Assembly (NCBI RefSeq): GCF_017315705.1
Contig: NZ_JAFLRF010000002.1
Location: 1-64,000 of the forward strand
Origin: Trinickia mobilis
Lineage (GTDB): Bacteria > Pseudomonadota > Gammaproteobacteria > Burkholderiales > Burkholderiaceae
Length of the DNA stretch: 64,000 nt
Direction of reading: 5' to 3'
Below are positions 21,447-30,695 of this stretch, in pieces. Made by a program: the position numbers and the translations under genes. The stretch's first letter is position 1. Each line of letters opens with the position of its first letter. The notes under the pieces are model-generated. The model did no database searches and was not told where the DNA came from. It saw only the letters and a list, made by a program, of their open reading frames with translations.

Positions 21447-21986
21447 TCAGGCGCCTGATTTCCAGGGCCAGGAGGGATAGATGCGCTCGCTGGTTTCGAC
21501 GCTTTCGCGCGGGCTCGCTTCCGAATTCCGGGCGCGTTCGACGTCGCCGGCCTCGGGCGCCTCGGTTTCGGGGGTGTCCGCTACGGCCGCCGAAATCGCC
21601 TCGGTGAGCGCTTCGGGTACCGGCACGCCCTCGCCGAACCAAGGCACCTCGGCGCGCAGTTCGGCAACGTAGGCGCGCCATCCATCAGGGTTGCCGGCAA
21701 AAAGGTGCCGCTGCACGGTCGAGGCCAGCTCCTCGCGATTCAACTCCGCTTCGAGCAGTTCGCTCGGCCACGTGCAGAACGCGGCGCTCGCGCGTTGCGC
21801 GAATTCGACCGGCGTCATGCGCGGCGACACCTGTTCGAGCAGCGGAAGGCTCGCAAGCGACGTGTCGGCTTCCGCGAGCTGATGCACGGAGCCCGGACCG
21901 CCCTGGCGCTTCAACAGACACGCCACCGTCTCTATGACCTCGCCGAGATGCAGCAACAGTGCGCGGCGCTCGAATCCGTCTTTCAT
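21447..21986 (-). CDS. hypothetical protein
   Basis: The 179-residue protein starts at the ATG after a GGAGG site (complement of 21984-21986); the in-frame TTG/ATG codons upstream have none. The N-terminal half is helical with MKDGFERRALLLHLGEVIE and repeated Leu. The C-terminal 50 residues are acidic, Glu/Ala/Pro-rich and probably disordered (VADTPETEAPEAGDVERA). There is no signal peptide or membrane helix. I do not recognise the family. It is the second of two minus-strand hypotheticals, about 130 bases after its neighbour. Confidence 0.7.
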   Translation of the reverse strand: MKDGFERRALLLHLGEVIETVACLLKRQGGPGSVHQLAEADTSLASLPLLEQVSPRMTPVEFAQRASAAFCTWPSELLEAELNREELASTVQRHLFAGNPDGWRAYVAELRAEVPWFGEGVPVPEALTEAISAAVADTPETEAPEAGDVERARNSEASPRESVETSERIYPSWPWKSGA

Positions 21987-22118
21987 TGACTCCTCCCTGC
22001 GTATGAACTCAATCGCAAATTTTAGGTTCTTCAAGGATTAGCGCGAAGGAAGCGCGCGCAGTAATCGGCGATGGAACTGGCGGACGGGGCGCACGACGGA
22101 TCGTCGCGCGCCGCGTTA

Positions 22119-23180
22119 TCAACGCGTGGCAACCGCTTTGGGCTTGTGCGGATGCTGCTGCGGTTTCGCGTGCTTCACGCCAGCCGACGCCTGCGGCGTC
22201 CGGCGCGTGACCGGCGCAACGGGCGCGGCCGGGGCAGGCTCGTTGGCGGGTGCACGGGCGCTGGCCGACGCGGCGGCGTCGACCAGCGTAGTCAGCGTTG
22301 CCTGCTGGCCGCGCAGCATGTCTTCGATGCGCTGCTGCCGGGCCGTGCTCTCGTGCGTGAGCCGCATCAGCAGCGCCGTCTGCGTGATGCCGATTGCGAT
22401 CGTCACCAGGAGCGCCGCCACGACGATCGAGAGCAGCCACTTCATGCGCCGCGAATGGTCGCCGGCCGCCCGACGCTGGTCGGCGATGACGCCGTAGAGC
22501 GCGTCGACCGTATCGGCAAATGCGGTGGCGCGTGCCCAGTCGAGGTCCGGTGCGCGGCGGGAGCCAGCCGGGGCGTATGGCGCGGCCTCGCGGGCGAAGG
22601 CTTTGCCGTGGGAGGGCGCGGCGCTCTGCTGGGCGGATGCCGGCGCGGGTTCTGCCGCGCCTTCGCCTGCGCGTGCGGATGCACCCGCGGATGCCGTGCC
22701 AGCAGACGCGGCGCCCGATCGCGCGCCCTGCGGCGGCCCTTCGGACTGAACCGTTTCCACCGAGGCCGCCGCAGTCTCGTCCGGCGCCCCCCCTCCCTCA
22801 CCCGGGCGCGGAGTGCCGCTCATCGTGCTCTCGCTCGAACGCGCTGCGCTCTGGCGTCGCGCCGACGCGACGCTGCGTATCGCCGAAGCGACCGCCGCCG
22901 ACGACGGCGCCAGCACCTCGCCGGGCAATTCGAACCCTGCGAGCGTCCCTTGCCGAGCATCGATGTTCAGCGCTTCCAGCACGGCGCGCGCCGGATCGTC
23001 GCCAAACAGATCGCCGGTGCCGGCGTCGCCGGAAACGTCGCTGAGTTGCGCGAGGCGCTGCGCCGACTCGGCGGCGCGCGCAAGCTTGTTTTCGGTATCG
23101 GACGACACGGCGCCTGAACGGCGCTTCGCCGTAGCAGTGCGGGGGGAGCGGGAAGTCGGGGGGGCTGCGGTGTCTGCCAT
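22119..23180 (-). CDS. hypothetical single-span membrane protein with long low-complexity regions
   Basis: The 353-residue protein starts at MADTAAPPTSRSPRTATAKR (23180); the in-frame TTG at 23261 is an alternative. The first 200 residues are Ala/Ser/Glu/Pro-rich with few hydrophobics and look disordered. A short helical region (ARATAFADTVDALYGVIADQ) precedes one transmembrane helix (WLLSIVVAALLVTIAIGI). A short coiled-coil-like segment (RQQRIEDMLRGQQATLTTLV) and a basic Pro/His/Lys tail follow. The architecture suggests a cytoplasmic disordered arm tethered to the inner membrane, with a periplasmic basic tail that might touch peptidoglycan. Function unknown. Confidence 0.72.
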   Translation of the reverse strand: MADTAAPPTSRSPRTATAKRRSGAVSSDTENKLARAAESAQRLAQLSDVSGDAGTGDLFGDDPARAVLEALNIDARQGTLAGFELPGEVLAPSSAAVASAIRSVASARRQSAARSSESTMSGTPRPGEGGGAPDETAAASVETVQSEGPPQGARSGAASAGTASAGASARAGEGAAEPAPASAQQSAAPSHGKAFAREAAPYAPAGSRRAPDLDWARATAFADTVDALYGVIADQRRAAGDHSRRMKWLLSIVVAALLVTIAIGITQTALLMRLTHESTARQQRIEDMLRGQQATLTTLVDAAASASARAPANEPAPAAPVAPVTRRTPQASAGVKHAKPQQHPHKPKAVATR

Positions 23181-23411
23181 AGCGTCGAGGAGCGGCCGCC
23201 AGTCAGGCGCCGCTCGTTGGTATTGTCTGCGTTTTGCGAGAGCGCATTGTCTCATGCTCAACGCGCGTTGCCGCCGCTAATTGCGGGCCCTATTGCGCGT
23301 CTGCGACGGCCGGCTCCGCAGGCCACGCCAGGGCCCATTTGCTTTATCCTTGCGCATCGCCCGGCCCTTCGCGCCGCGAGCTTACCCACATTTTCCGATG
23401 CAGCGCGCAAC

Positions 23412-24518
23412 ATGCCCTCCGACGTTTCGACCGCGGTCCAGGCCGCCACGCTCCGCGAGCACTTCACGCAAACGATCCTGCCGATCTGGCGCGGCCCCGG
23501 TTTCAACGCGGCGCTGCAATTGCCGTTCGAAGCCGTCAGCGCCGACGACCACCAGCCGCTGCCCGTCACCCGCTATCGCGCGATGGCCTGCGCCCGCCAG
23601 CTTTTCGTGTTCTCGCAGGCGGGCGGCGCGGCGCACGCGCACCGCCTGTTCGAAGCCCTTACCCGCTACTTCGCGGACACGCGCCAAGGCGGCTGGTTCT
23701 ACAGCGTCGATGCGAACGGCGCGCCGCTCGACACCACCAAGGATCTCTACACGCACGCCTTCATCGTCTTCGCGTGCGCCGAATACTTCGCGGCGTTCGG
23801 CAACCGCGATGCGCTCGCCACGCTGAACGAAACCGCCGCGCTGATCGAAGCGCGCTTTGCCGTGCCGGTGTCGAACGGCCTGCTTCACGCCGCGCTCGAC
23901 GCCGGCTTCGACACGGTCCGCGGCGGCTTGCTGCAAAACCCGCTGATGCATTTGACCGAGGCCTACCTCGCCGCGAGCGAAGCCACCGGCGATACCGCGT
24001 TCGCCGACGCCCTCGCCCGCCTCGCGCTTGCGGTGGCTGGCGCCTTCGTGCACGCGCCGACGGGCTGCATCGCCGAGCTGCCGATCGGCGCCGCGGACAA
24101 TCGCCTCGAACCCGGCCATCAATTCGAATGGTTCTATCTCGTGAAGCGCGCGGGCGCGGCGATCGCCGCATCGGGTCTCGACGCAGCGCTCGAGCGCGCG
24201 TTCGATTTCGCGCAGGAGCTGGGTGTCGACCGCACGACAGGCGGCGTCTGCGCGGCGCTCGACGAACGGGGCGCGGTGAAGGACGCGACCCAGCGCATCT
24301 GGGCGCAGACCGAATACCTGCGCGCGCTCGCCACGCGCGGCGACGGCGCCTCGCTGCAAGCGCTGCCGCAGCAGATCGAGCGCTTTCGCACGCGGTTTCT
24401 GCACGCGCGGGGCTGGTACGAATGCAAGACGCCGGAGGGGGCGGTCGCGCGCGCCGACATGCCGTCGACGACGCCCTATCACTTGGCGACGGCCTACGCG
24501 TCCTTGCCGTCCAATTGA
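23412..24518 (+). CDS. AGE-family sugar epimerase/isomerase
   Basis: The 368-residue protein shows the (alpha/alpha)6-barrel signatures of the N-acylglucosamine 2-epimerase family: YRAMACARQLFVFSQAG near residue 60, GGWFYSVDANGAPLDTTKD near 95, YTHAFIVFACAEYF, NPLMHLTEAYLA, and the catalytic-His region EPGHQFEWFYLV near 235 and WAQTEYLRAL near 300. Family members interconvert mannose, fructose and glucose or their derivatives; mannose isomerase activity is as likely as N-acylglucosamine epimerisation. The ATG at 23412 is chosen as it gives a normal family N-terminus. It is a single gene, divergent from the membrane-protein gene. Confidence 0.9.
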   Translation: MPSDVSTAVQAATLREHFTQTILPIWRGPGFNAALQLPFEAVSADDHQPLPVTRYRAMACARQLFVFSQAGGAAHAHRLFEALTRYFADTRQGGWFYSVDANGAPLDTTKDLYTHAFIVFACAEYFAAFGNRDALATLNETAALIEARFAVPVSNGLLHAALDAGFDTVRGGLLQNPLMHLTEAYLAASEATGDTAFADALARLALAVAGAFVHAPTGCIAELPIGAADNRLEPGHQFEWFYLVKRAGAAIAASGLDAALERAFDFAQELGVDRTTGGVCAALDERGAVKDATQRIWAQTEYLRALATRGDGASLQALPQQIERFRTRFLHARGWYECKTPEGAVARADMPSTTPYHLATAYASLPSN

Positions 24519-24558
24519 TCAAAAACCGATCGGTAAGCGATCGGCACGCGCCCCCCAT

Positions 24559-24584
24559 AAAAAACGCCGGCACGAAAGCCGGCG
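24559..24584 (-). terminator. intrinsic terminator of the chemoreceptor gene
   Basis: A 7-bp stem CGCCGGC/GCCGGCG (24565-24571 with 24578-24584) has a 6-base loop. On the minus strand it is followed by a run of Ts (24564-24559). It lies between two convergent genes and points away from the chemoreceptor gene. Confidence 0.85.
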
Positions 24585-24616
24585 CCAACTCCTACCCCCA
24601 AAAACTCGATCCGCGA

Positions 24617-26230
24617 TCAGTACGCTGCCTGCGCGACGCCCGCCAGCTCGAAGCCGTCGATCGAGAACCGCGCTTCGTCCAGCACCGCGTTCGAAATCTC
24701 GAACACCGAGACGGCTTCCTTCAACTGCCGCGTCTGATCGTGCAGCGACGAAGCCGCAGCCGCCGCCTCCTCGACGAGCGCCGCGTTCTGCTGCGTCATC
24801 TGATCCATCTGCACGACCGCTTGATTGACCTGCTCGATCCCGGTGCTCTGCTCGAGCGACGACGCGCTGATCTCCGACATCATCTGCGCGACGCGCGAGA
24901 TCGACGTGGACACGTGCTGCATCGCCTCGCCCGCGCGCTCGACGAGCTCCGAGCCGCCTTCGATCTGCGCGACCGATTCGCTGATCAGCGTCTTGATCTC
25001 CTTGGCCGACTGCGCGCTGCGCTGCGCGAGGCCGCGCACTTCGCCCGCGACGACCGCGAAGCCGCGGCCCTGCTCGCCCGCGCGCGCTGCCTCGACCGCC
25101 GCGTTGAGCGCGAGGATGTTGGTCTGGAACGCGATGCCGTCGATCACCGAGATGATTTCGGCGATCCGGTCCGAGCTTTGCGCGATCGCCCTCATCTTCT
25201 GCACGACCCCGTCGAAGACGCCGCTGCCGCGCGAGGTCGCCTCCAGCGCGTCGTCGGCGAGCGCGTTCGCGGTGTGCGCGTGGTCGGCGTTCTGGCGCAC
25301 CGTCGCGGTAAGCTCTTCCATGCTCGACGCCGTCTCTTCGAGCGACGCGGCCTGGCTCTCGGTCCGCGCGGACAGATCGGCGTTGCCGGTGGCGATTTCG
25401 TCGGCGCCGAGGTGGATCGAATCGGCCGCGTCGCGCACGGTCTTCACGGTGCGCGCGACGCTCGCCTGCATCCTCGCGAGCCCGTGGAACAGCCGGCCGA
25501 TCTCGTTCGTGCCGCGCGCGTCGACCGGCTCGTTGAGCCGGCCGCGCGCGATGCGGTCGAAGTGGCGGCCGGCCTCTTCGAGCGGCGCGACGACGCCTCG
25601 CTTGAGCGCGACATACACGGCGACCGTGCCCGCCAGGAGCGCGGCGAGAATCACGATGCTCACGATGCGAAAGGCCGAGAGACGCGAATCGATCGAATCG
25701 AGCGACGCCTGGCTCGCCGCGTCGCCGAATTGCGCGAAGTTGTGCTGCTCGGCGAGATAGGCGTCCTGGAACGATTGCGTCGGCTGGTCGAGGAACGCCT
25801 GAACGTTGCCGGCGTCCAGGTACTGGACCAGCTCGCCCAACGCCGTATGCAGCTTCTGATACTTCTCGGCGAGCGCCGCGGCGCGGGCGCTGTTTTCGTC
25901 GCTCGTCTTCGTCGCGCTGCTGAACTTCGCGAACGATTGGTCGGCGAGCGCGAGCTGGTCGCGCGCGTGCTGGACGATGTCGGCCGGCTCGGTGCCGCCG
26001 CGCACCATGCGCGTGCCGGCGCGCGACAGGTTGATGCGCGCGTCCATCAGATGCTGGGTCGTCTCGTTGACCGCGTCGACCTGCTTCAGCGCGACGTTCG
26101 CGAGATCGTCGACGTCGCCGTGCGTGCTGGTGAGCGACCAGAAACCCAAACCCGCGGTGACGAGCTGAAGCAGACAGAATGCGGCCAGTACGGACAGCAG
26201 GCCGGAAGCGAGCTTGATCTTGCTGAACAT
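24617..26230 (-). CDS. methyl-accepting chemotaxis protein (Tar-like)
   Basis: The 537-residue protein starts at [18 protein letters not shown] (26230), giving the usual short cytoplasmic lead. The first membrane helix is at residues about 8-30. A four-helix-bundle periplasmic sensor (to about residue 187) has a conserved Arg-containing helix ([14 protein letters not shown]). A second membrane helix ([20 protein letters not shown]), a HAMP region (about 210-262) and the signalling domain follow, with the hairpin tip [20 protein letters not shown]. It should sense a small periplasmic ligand and control CheA. It ends AGVAQAAY, without the NWETF-type CheR-binding pentapeptide. No che genes are nearby. 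Confidence 0.95.
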   Translation of the reverse strand: MFSKIKLASGLLSVLAAFCLLQLVTAGLGFWSLTSTHGDVDDLANVALKQVDAVNETTQHLMDARINLSRAGTRMVRGGTEPADIVQHARDQLALADQSFAKFSSATKTSDENSARAAALAEKYQKLHTALGELVQYLDAGNVQAFLDQPTQSFQDAYLAEQHNFAQFGDAASQASLDSIDSRLSAFRIVSIVILAALLAGTVAVYVALKRGVVAPLEEAGRHFDRIARGRLNEPVDARGTNEIGRLFHGLARMQASVARTVKTVRDAADSIHLGADEIATGNADLSARTESQAASLEETASSMEELTATVRQNADHAHTANALADDALEATSRGSGVFDGVVQKMRAIAQSSDRIAEIISVIDGIAFQTNILALNAAVEAARAGEQGRGFAVVAGEVRGLAQRSAQSAKEIKTLISESVAQIEGGSELVERAGEAMQHVSTSISRVAQMMSEISASSLEQSTGIEQVNQAVVQMDQMTQQNAALVEEAAAAASSLHDQTRQLKEAVSVFEISNAVLDEARFSIDGFELAGVAQAAY

Positions 26231-26472
26231 CGTGAATACCTGAAAAAGCCTAGAGGAAAACCAAAGCACAGAACCACTGCGCTCGTTTACGGCACGCAAA
26301 ACGTTTGCTTGAGCGCCGCTCGCGCGATTTGCGCAAACTGCGGAAGGAAGGGATGCTTACGGCGCATTCCTATCAATTTGCACAACAATTCCGGTGAATG
26401 GCATCGAATTGCCTTGACTCGGCACACTGGCGCTTCCTAGAGTGAAGCCAACCATAACCGGGGGAACCAAGG

Positions 26473-26940
26473 ATGACCGATCTGGTGGATCTCGCGCGCG
26501 GCGCGCTGCACGCCCAGCCGTTCAGCATGCTGCTCGGCACCGAACTGATGCAGATCGGCACGCGCGACCTGACGCTGTGCCTGCCGATTCGCGACGAGCT
26601 GCGCCAGCAGTACGGTTTCGTGCACGGCGGCGTGATCAGCTATCTCGCCGACAATGCGCTCACGTTCGCGGGGGCGCTGGCGCTGGGCCCACGGGTCGTC
26701 ACCGTCGAATACAAGATCAATTACCTGAGGCCGGCCGTGAACGGCACGCTGGTCGCGCGCGCGGAACTCGTCTACGCGGGGCGCGGGCATGCGACCTGCC
26801 AATGCAGCGTGTTCGTGATCGACGGCGATAAGGAAAGACTCATCGCGATCGCGCAAGGCACGATCAATCGCGTGGGCGATGGAGGAGATGGGGGAGACGG
26901 AGGGGAAGGCGCCGCCTCGCGCGAGGCGGCGCATCCATGA
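26473..26940 (+). CDS. PaaI-family hotdog thioesterase
   Basis: The 155-residue protein has the hotdog-fold core with the family motif YGFVHGGVISYLADNALTFA (about residues 37-56; the HGG turn carries the acyl-CoA site), followed by VVTVEYKINYLRP and GHATCQCSVFVID. It should hydrolyse small or aromatic acyl-CoA thioesters. The last 25 residues are a tandem Gly-Asp-Gly-Gly repeat (GDGGDGGDGGEG) that is not part of the fold and is encoded by a purine-rich repeat at 26873-26910. A GGGGGAACCAAGG stretch provides the ribosome site. It converges on the FAH-type gene with a 9-base gap. Confidence 0.92.
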   Translation: MTDLVDLARGALHAQPFSMLLGTELMQIGTRDLTLCLPIRDELRQQYGFVHGGVISYLADNALTFAGALALGPRVVTVEYKINYLRPAVNGTLVARAELVYAGRGHATCQCSVFVIDGDKERLIAIAQGTINRVGDGGDGGDGGEGAASREAAHP

Positions 26941-26949
26941 CACGCGCGG

Positions 26950-27798
26950 TTATTCCGCTGCGTAAGTTCTTTGTTGCTGCTCGCCGAGCCCTTGAATGCC
27001 GAGGCGCATCGTCTGCCCCGGCTTCAGGAACACCGGATTCGGCTTCACGCCCATGCCGACACCCGGCGGCGTGCCGGTCGAAATCACGTCGCCCGGCTGC
27101 AGGCTCATGCATTGCGACAGATACGACACCAGCTTCGCGACGCCGAACACCATCGTGCGCGTGTTGCCGTTCTGGTAGCGATGGCCGTCCACTTCGAGCC
27201 ACAGGTCGAGCTGCTGCGGATCGGCAACTTCGTCGCGCGTCACGAGCCACGGACCGATCGGGCCGAACGTATCGAAGCCCTTGCCCTTGTCCCACTGGCC
27301 GCCGCGCTCGGTCTGCCATTCGCGCTCGGACACATCGTTGACGACGCAGTAACCCGCCACGTAATCGAGCGCGCGCGCTTCGTCGACATACTTGCAGGGC
27401 TTGCCGATCACGACGCCCAACTCGACTTCCCAATCGGTCTTCTTCGAGCCGCGCGGAATTTCGACGTCGTCGTTCGGGCCGATGATCGCGCTCGTCCACT
27501 TGTTGAAGACGACGGGCTCGGCGGGCACCGGCAGATTCGATTCCGCCGCGTGGTCCGCATAATTGAGGCCGATGCAAACCAGCTTGCCGACGTTGCCCAC
27601 GCATGGGCCGATACGCGGATTGCCGGCGACGAGCGGAAGCGATTTCGGATCGGCGCCGCGCAGCTTGGCGAGACCGGCATCGGTCAGCACCTCGCCGGCG
27701 ATATCGCGCACGACACCCGACAAGTCGCGAATCTTGCCGTCAGCGTCGAGCAAACCCGGCTTTTCCTGGCCCTTCGGCCCATAACGAAGCAGTTTCAT
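26950..27798 (-). CDS. FAH-family hydrolase, probable 2,4-diketo-3-deoxy-L-fuconate hydrolase
   Basis: The 282-residue protein starts MKLLRYGPKGQEKPGLLDAD. It has the FAH-domain metal-binding residues in WEVELGVVIGK (Glu), EPVVFNKWTSAIIGPND and GYCVVNDVSEREWQ, and ends VFLKPGQTMRLGIQGLGEQQ. Close relatives act on 2,4-diketo-3-deoxy-rhamnonate or -fuconate and cleave them to pyruvate and L-lactate. It is the last gene of the sugar operon, 124 bases after the SDR gene, and would be its final step. Ureidoglycolate lyase is a common misannotation for this subgroup; the context here argues for the sugar-acid substrate. Confidence 0.88.
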   Translation of the reverse strand: MKLLRYGPKGQEKPGLLDADGKIRDLSGVVRDIAGEVLTDAGLAKLRGADPKSLPLVAGNPRIGPCVGNVGKLVCIGLNYADHAAESNLPVPAEPVVFNKWTSAIIGPNDDVEIPRGSKKTDWEVELGVVIGKPCKYVDEARALDYVAGYCVVNDVSEREWQTERGGQWDKGKGFDTFGPIGPWLVTRDEVADPQQLDLWLEVDGHRYQNGNTRTMVFGVAKLVSYLSQCMSLQPGDVISTGTPPGVGMGVKPNPVFLKPGQTMRLGIQGLGEQQQRTYAAE

Positions 27799-27922
27799 CG
27801 TTGCACTTCCTCACGTCTCGTTCAGTTGATGTAAAAACGAACCGATTCATTCGATTCTCCTATCGAACGTTCGCGCATACGGCCCGCTTGCGTTCGACCG
27901 GTGACGCCCCTCGAGTGATTCA

Positions 27923-28666
27923 TCAGTTCGACCAGCCGCCGTCGATCACGTGCGCGTGCCCCGTGGTGAACGCCGACTCGTCGGCTGCCAAATATAACGC
28001 CAAAGCGGCAATCTCTTCCGCCTTTCCCACGCGCCCCATCGGCTGACGCGCGACGAACGCGGCGCGCACCGTTTCGATCGTCGCGCCTTGCACCTTTGCC
28101 TGCGCGGCGATGCGCTCCTCGAGCGAGGGCGATTCGACCGTGCCCGGGCAAATCGCATTGCAGCGGATGCCGCGCGTGATGAAGTCCGCCGCGACCGCCT
28201 TCGTCAAGCCGATTACCGCCGCCTTCGACGCGCCGTACACGCAGCGGTTCGGCACGCCCTTGATGCTCGACGCCGCCGACGAAATGTTGATGATCGAGCC
28301 GCCGCCCTTTTCCAGCATCGCCGGCAGGAACGCGCGGATCATCCTGAACATCGCCTTCACGTTCAGATCGAACGCGAAGTCCCAATCCTCCTCGCTCGCC
28401 TCCAGAATCGAGCCCGCGTGCACAAAGCCCGCGCAGTTGAACAGCACATCGATCGCGCCGACTTCGGCGGCGAGCGCCTTGATCGCCGCGCCGTCGCGCA
28501 CGTCGAGCTTGCGGACTTCGAACGTGCGGCCGGCGAGGCCGTCGATGCGGATATCGGTCGCGATCACGCGCGCACCCTCGCGCGCAAAGGCTTCGGCGGT
28601 CGCCAGGCCGATCCCTTGTCCGGCGGCGGTGATCAAGGCCGTCTTCCCGGCCAGTCTTTGTACCAT
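27923..28666 (-). CDS. SDR, probable 2-keto-3-deoxy-L-fuconate dehydrogenase
   Basis: The 247-residue protein starts at MVQRLAGKTALIT (28666), with GGGAGC 7 bases upstream. An in-frame ATG 33 bases earlier (28699) lacks a ribosome site. Features are a glycine-rich NAD site TAAGQGIGLA, an Asp in IATDIRID favouring NAD+, NCAG, a catalytic Ser in NISSAAS, and YGASK. The stretches FNCAGFVHAGSILEASEEDW and VAADFITRGIRCNAICPGTV are strikingly like bacterial KDF dehydrogenases and mammalian DHRS6/BDH2. It would oxidise C4 of 2-keto-3-deoxy-L-fuconate. The 80-113 bases upstream contain a 10-bp palindrome ATTGCGCAAT at 28756-28765, possibly an internal regulatory site. Confidence 0.9.
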   Translation of the reverse strand: MVQRLAGKTALITAAGQGIGLATAEAFAREGARVIATDIRIDGLAGRTFEVRKLDVRDGAAIKALAAEVGAIDVLFNCAGFVHAGSILEASEEDWDFAFDLNVKAMFRMIRAFLPAMLEKGGGSIINISSAASSIKGVPNRCVYGASKAAVIGLTKAVAADFITRGIRCNAICPGTVESPSLEERIAAQAKVQGATIETVRAAFVARQPMGRVGKAEEIAALALYLAADESAFTTGHAHVIDGGWSN

Positions 28667-28779
28667 CTGCGGCTCCCGATGAAATGGTGTCTGAGACATA
28701 ACGAATATTGCAGTACGCGCTCAACGAACGCGCAATACATAGTGGACACCCGCCTATTGCGCAATACGGATTGCGCAGC

Positions 28780-29610
28780 TTACAGGCGGTAAAACGCGCT
28801 CGCGTTGGCCCCGAAAATCGCGTCGCGCTCCGCGTCGGACAAATCGGCGACGAGCGCGTTCGCACACGCGTGCCAAAGCAGATAGTCGCCGTTCAGGTTG
28901 AGCACCGGCCAGTCGCTGCCCCACATCAGGCGGGCCGGGCCGAATTCGGCGACGAGGTGGGCCACGTAGCGCGTGAGCGTCGCCTCGGTCCAGCCCGGCG
29001 CGGCTTCGGTCGCCAGGCCGGAGAGCTTGCAGTGCACGTTCGGCAGCGCGGCGAGGCGCGCGATGCCGTCCGCCCACGGCCGCCAGCCCGCCGCGCCGTC
29101 GCGGATCGGCGGCTTCGCGCCGTGATCGACGACGATGCGCAGCGCCGGAAAGCGCGTCGCAAACGTGTGCAGGGCGTCGGCGTGACGCGCGAAGACGAGC
29201 GCGTCGAAAGCGAGGCCGTGGGCAACGAGCGCCTCGATGGCGGGCGCAAGCGCGGGGTTCGCGATCCAGTTGTCGTCGGGCAGGTCTTGCAGCATCGGCC
29301 GCACGCCCTTGAATTTGGGCTCGCGGGCGAGTTCGGCGATCAACGACGGCGCGTCCGGCTCGGCCAGCGGCACCCAGCCGACGACGCCCGCGACCGACGC
29401 CTCGTTACGCGCGATATCGAGCAGATAGTGCGTTTCGGCCACCGTAGGCGCGGCCTGCACGGCCACGGTGCGATCGATGCCCGCGCGTGCGAGCCACGGC
29501 GCGAGGTCGGCGGGACCGAACTCGCGGTAGAGCGTGCCGAGACGCGGCGTGAGCCATCCATAGTCGCCGCGCCGCGGATTCCAGTAGTGCTGGTGGGCGT
29601 CGATACGCAT
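28780..29610 (-). CDS. COG3618 amidohydrolase, probable L-fucono-1,5-lactonase
   Basis: The 276-residue amidohydrolase-fold protein has the N-terminal metal motif MRIDAHQHYWNP, the strand-end motif KGVRPMLQDLPDDNW, IVVDHGAKPPI, HCKLSGLATEA and WGSDWPVLNLNGDY, which supplies the last Asp of the metal site. This is the pattern of the COG3618 lactonases, for which L-fucono-1,5-lactonase activity was established in Burkholderia. It would open the lactone made by the aldo/keto reductase encoded 27 bases upstream. The substrate is inferred from operon context. Confidence 0.92.
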   Translation of the reverse strand: MRIDAHQHYWNPRRGDYGWLTPRLGTLYREFGPADLAPWLARAGIDRTVAVQAAPTVAETHYLLDIARNEASVAGVVGWVPLAEPDAPSLIAELAREPKFKGVRPMLQDLPDDNWIANPALAPAIEALVAHGLAFDALVFARHADALHTFATRFPALRIVVDHGAKPPIRDGAAGWRPWADGIARLAALPNVHCKLSGLATEAAPGWTEATLTRYVAHLVAEFGPARLMWGSDWPVLNLNGDYLLWHACANALVADLSDAERDAIFGANASAFYRL

Positions 29611-29637
29611 CGTGAGTCGCCGATTGACGTGGCAGGT

Positions 29638-30678
29638 TTATGAGCGGGGCACCGGCGCGGCAGTGTCGAGCAATCCTTCGTCGCGCAACGCGGACCACAG
29701 CTCAGCCGGAATCGGCCGCTCGAACGACGCGACGTTCTCGCGCAATTCGTCTGCGCTGCGCGCGCCGGTCAGCACGGTCGCGACCGCAGAATGCGCGTAA
29801 GGAAACTGCAATGCCGCCGCCGCGATCGGCACTTCATGGGCCTTGCATACCCGCTCGATGCGCGCGACGCGCTCGATCACCTCGGGCGGCGCCGCGCCGT
29901 AATTGAACTTGAGATCCCCTTCGACGCCGCGCGCGAGGATGCCCGAATTGAACGCGCCGCCCAGCAGGATGCTCACGCCGCGTTTTTCGCAGGCGGGCAG
30001 AAGATCGGCCAGCGTCGTTTGTTCGAGCAGCGTGTAGCGTCCCGCGAGCAACGCGCAGTCGATGTCGAACGCGTCCATCGCTTCGAGAATCGCAGCGCCT
30101 TCGTTCACGCCGAGCCCGACCGCCTTCACGGCGCCCGAAGCGCGCAACTCGCCGAGCGCGCGAAATCCGCCGCCTTGCGTCAATTGGCTCCAATAGTGCG
30201 CGTCGTTCTCGCCATGGGTCACGCGGCCGATATCGTGGACGAGCAGGATGTCGATTTCGACGATGCCGAGCCGCTGCTGGCTGTCTTCGAACGAACGCAG
30301 GATGCCGTCGTGCGTGTAGTCGTAGATCGCCTCGAACGGCAACGGGTTTTGCCAGCCTTCGGTGTTGTCGAAGGGCGTCTTGCGCGGCACGAAACGCCGG
30401 CCGGCTTTCGTCGACAGCACGTATTCGTCACGCGGATAACGGCGCAGCGCCGTGCCGAGCCGGTGCTCGGCGAGCGTGTTGCCGTAGTGCGGCGCGGTAT
30501 CGAAATAGCGCATGCCCGCGCGCCAGGCGGCGTCGATCGTCGCGTGCGCGTCTTCGTCTGACAAATCGCGATACAGCCCGCCAAGCGGCGCGGTGCCGAG
30601 CGAAAGCCCCGTGACTTCGAGATCGCGCGAGCCGATCCGGCGGCGCTGCGTCACCTTCGATTGAACGGCATCCGTCAT
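29638..30678 (-). CDS. aldo/keto reductase, probable L-fucose (D-threo-aldose) 1-dehydrogenase
   Basis: The 346-residue protein starts at MTDAVQSKVTQRRRIGSRDL (30678); the frame is open far upstream only antisense to other genes. It has the AKR tetrad: Asp/Tyr in FDTAPHYGNTLAEHRLG, Lys in YVLSTKAGR, and His in ILLVHDIGR. The NAD(P) site lies in the C-terminal part (LTGARSADELRENV). It belongs to the D-threo-aldose 1-dehydrogenase group, members of which oxidise L-fucose to L-fuconolactone; pyridoxal 4-dehydrogenase is the other common label for this group. Gaps of 17 and 27 bases to its neighbours show it is inside the operon. Confidence 0.9.
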   Translation of the reverse strand: MTDAVQSKVTQRRRIGSRDLEVTGLSLGTAPLGGLYRDLSDEDAHATIDAAWRAGMRYFDTAPHYGNTLAEHRLGTALRRYPRDEYVLSTKAGRRFVPRKTPFDNTEGWQNPLPFEAIYDYTHDGILRSFEDSQQRLGIVEIDILLVHDIGRVTHGENDAHYWSQLTQGGGFRALGELRASGAVKAVGLGVNEGAAILEAMDAFDIDCALLAGRYTLLEQTTLADLLPACEKRGVSILLGGAFNSGILARGVEGDLKFNYGAAPPEVIERVARIERVCKAHEVPIAAAALQFPYAHSAVATVLTGARSADELRENVASFERPIPAELWSALRDEGLLDTAAPVPRS

Positions 30679-30695
30679 GGCCAGTGTCTCCGTAT

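Noticed and set aside
23234-26440. Open frame of over 1000 codons spanning the epimerase and chemoreceptor genes
   Set aside because: It crosses a convergent gene junction and a terminator and is very Arg-rich; both real genes are unmistakable.
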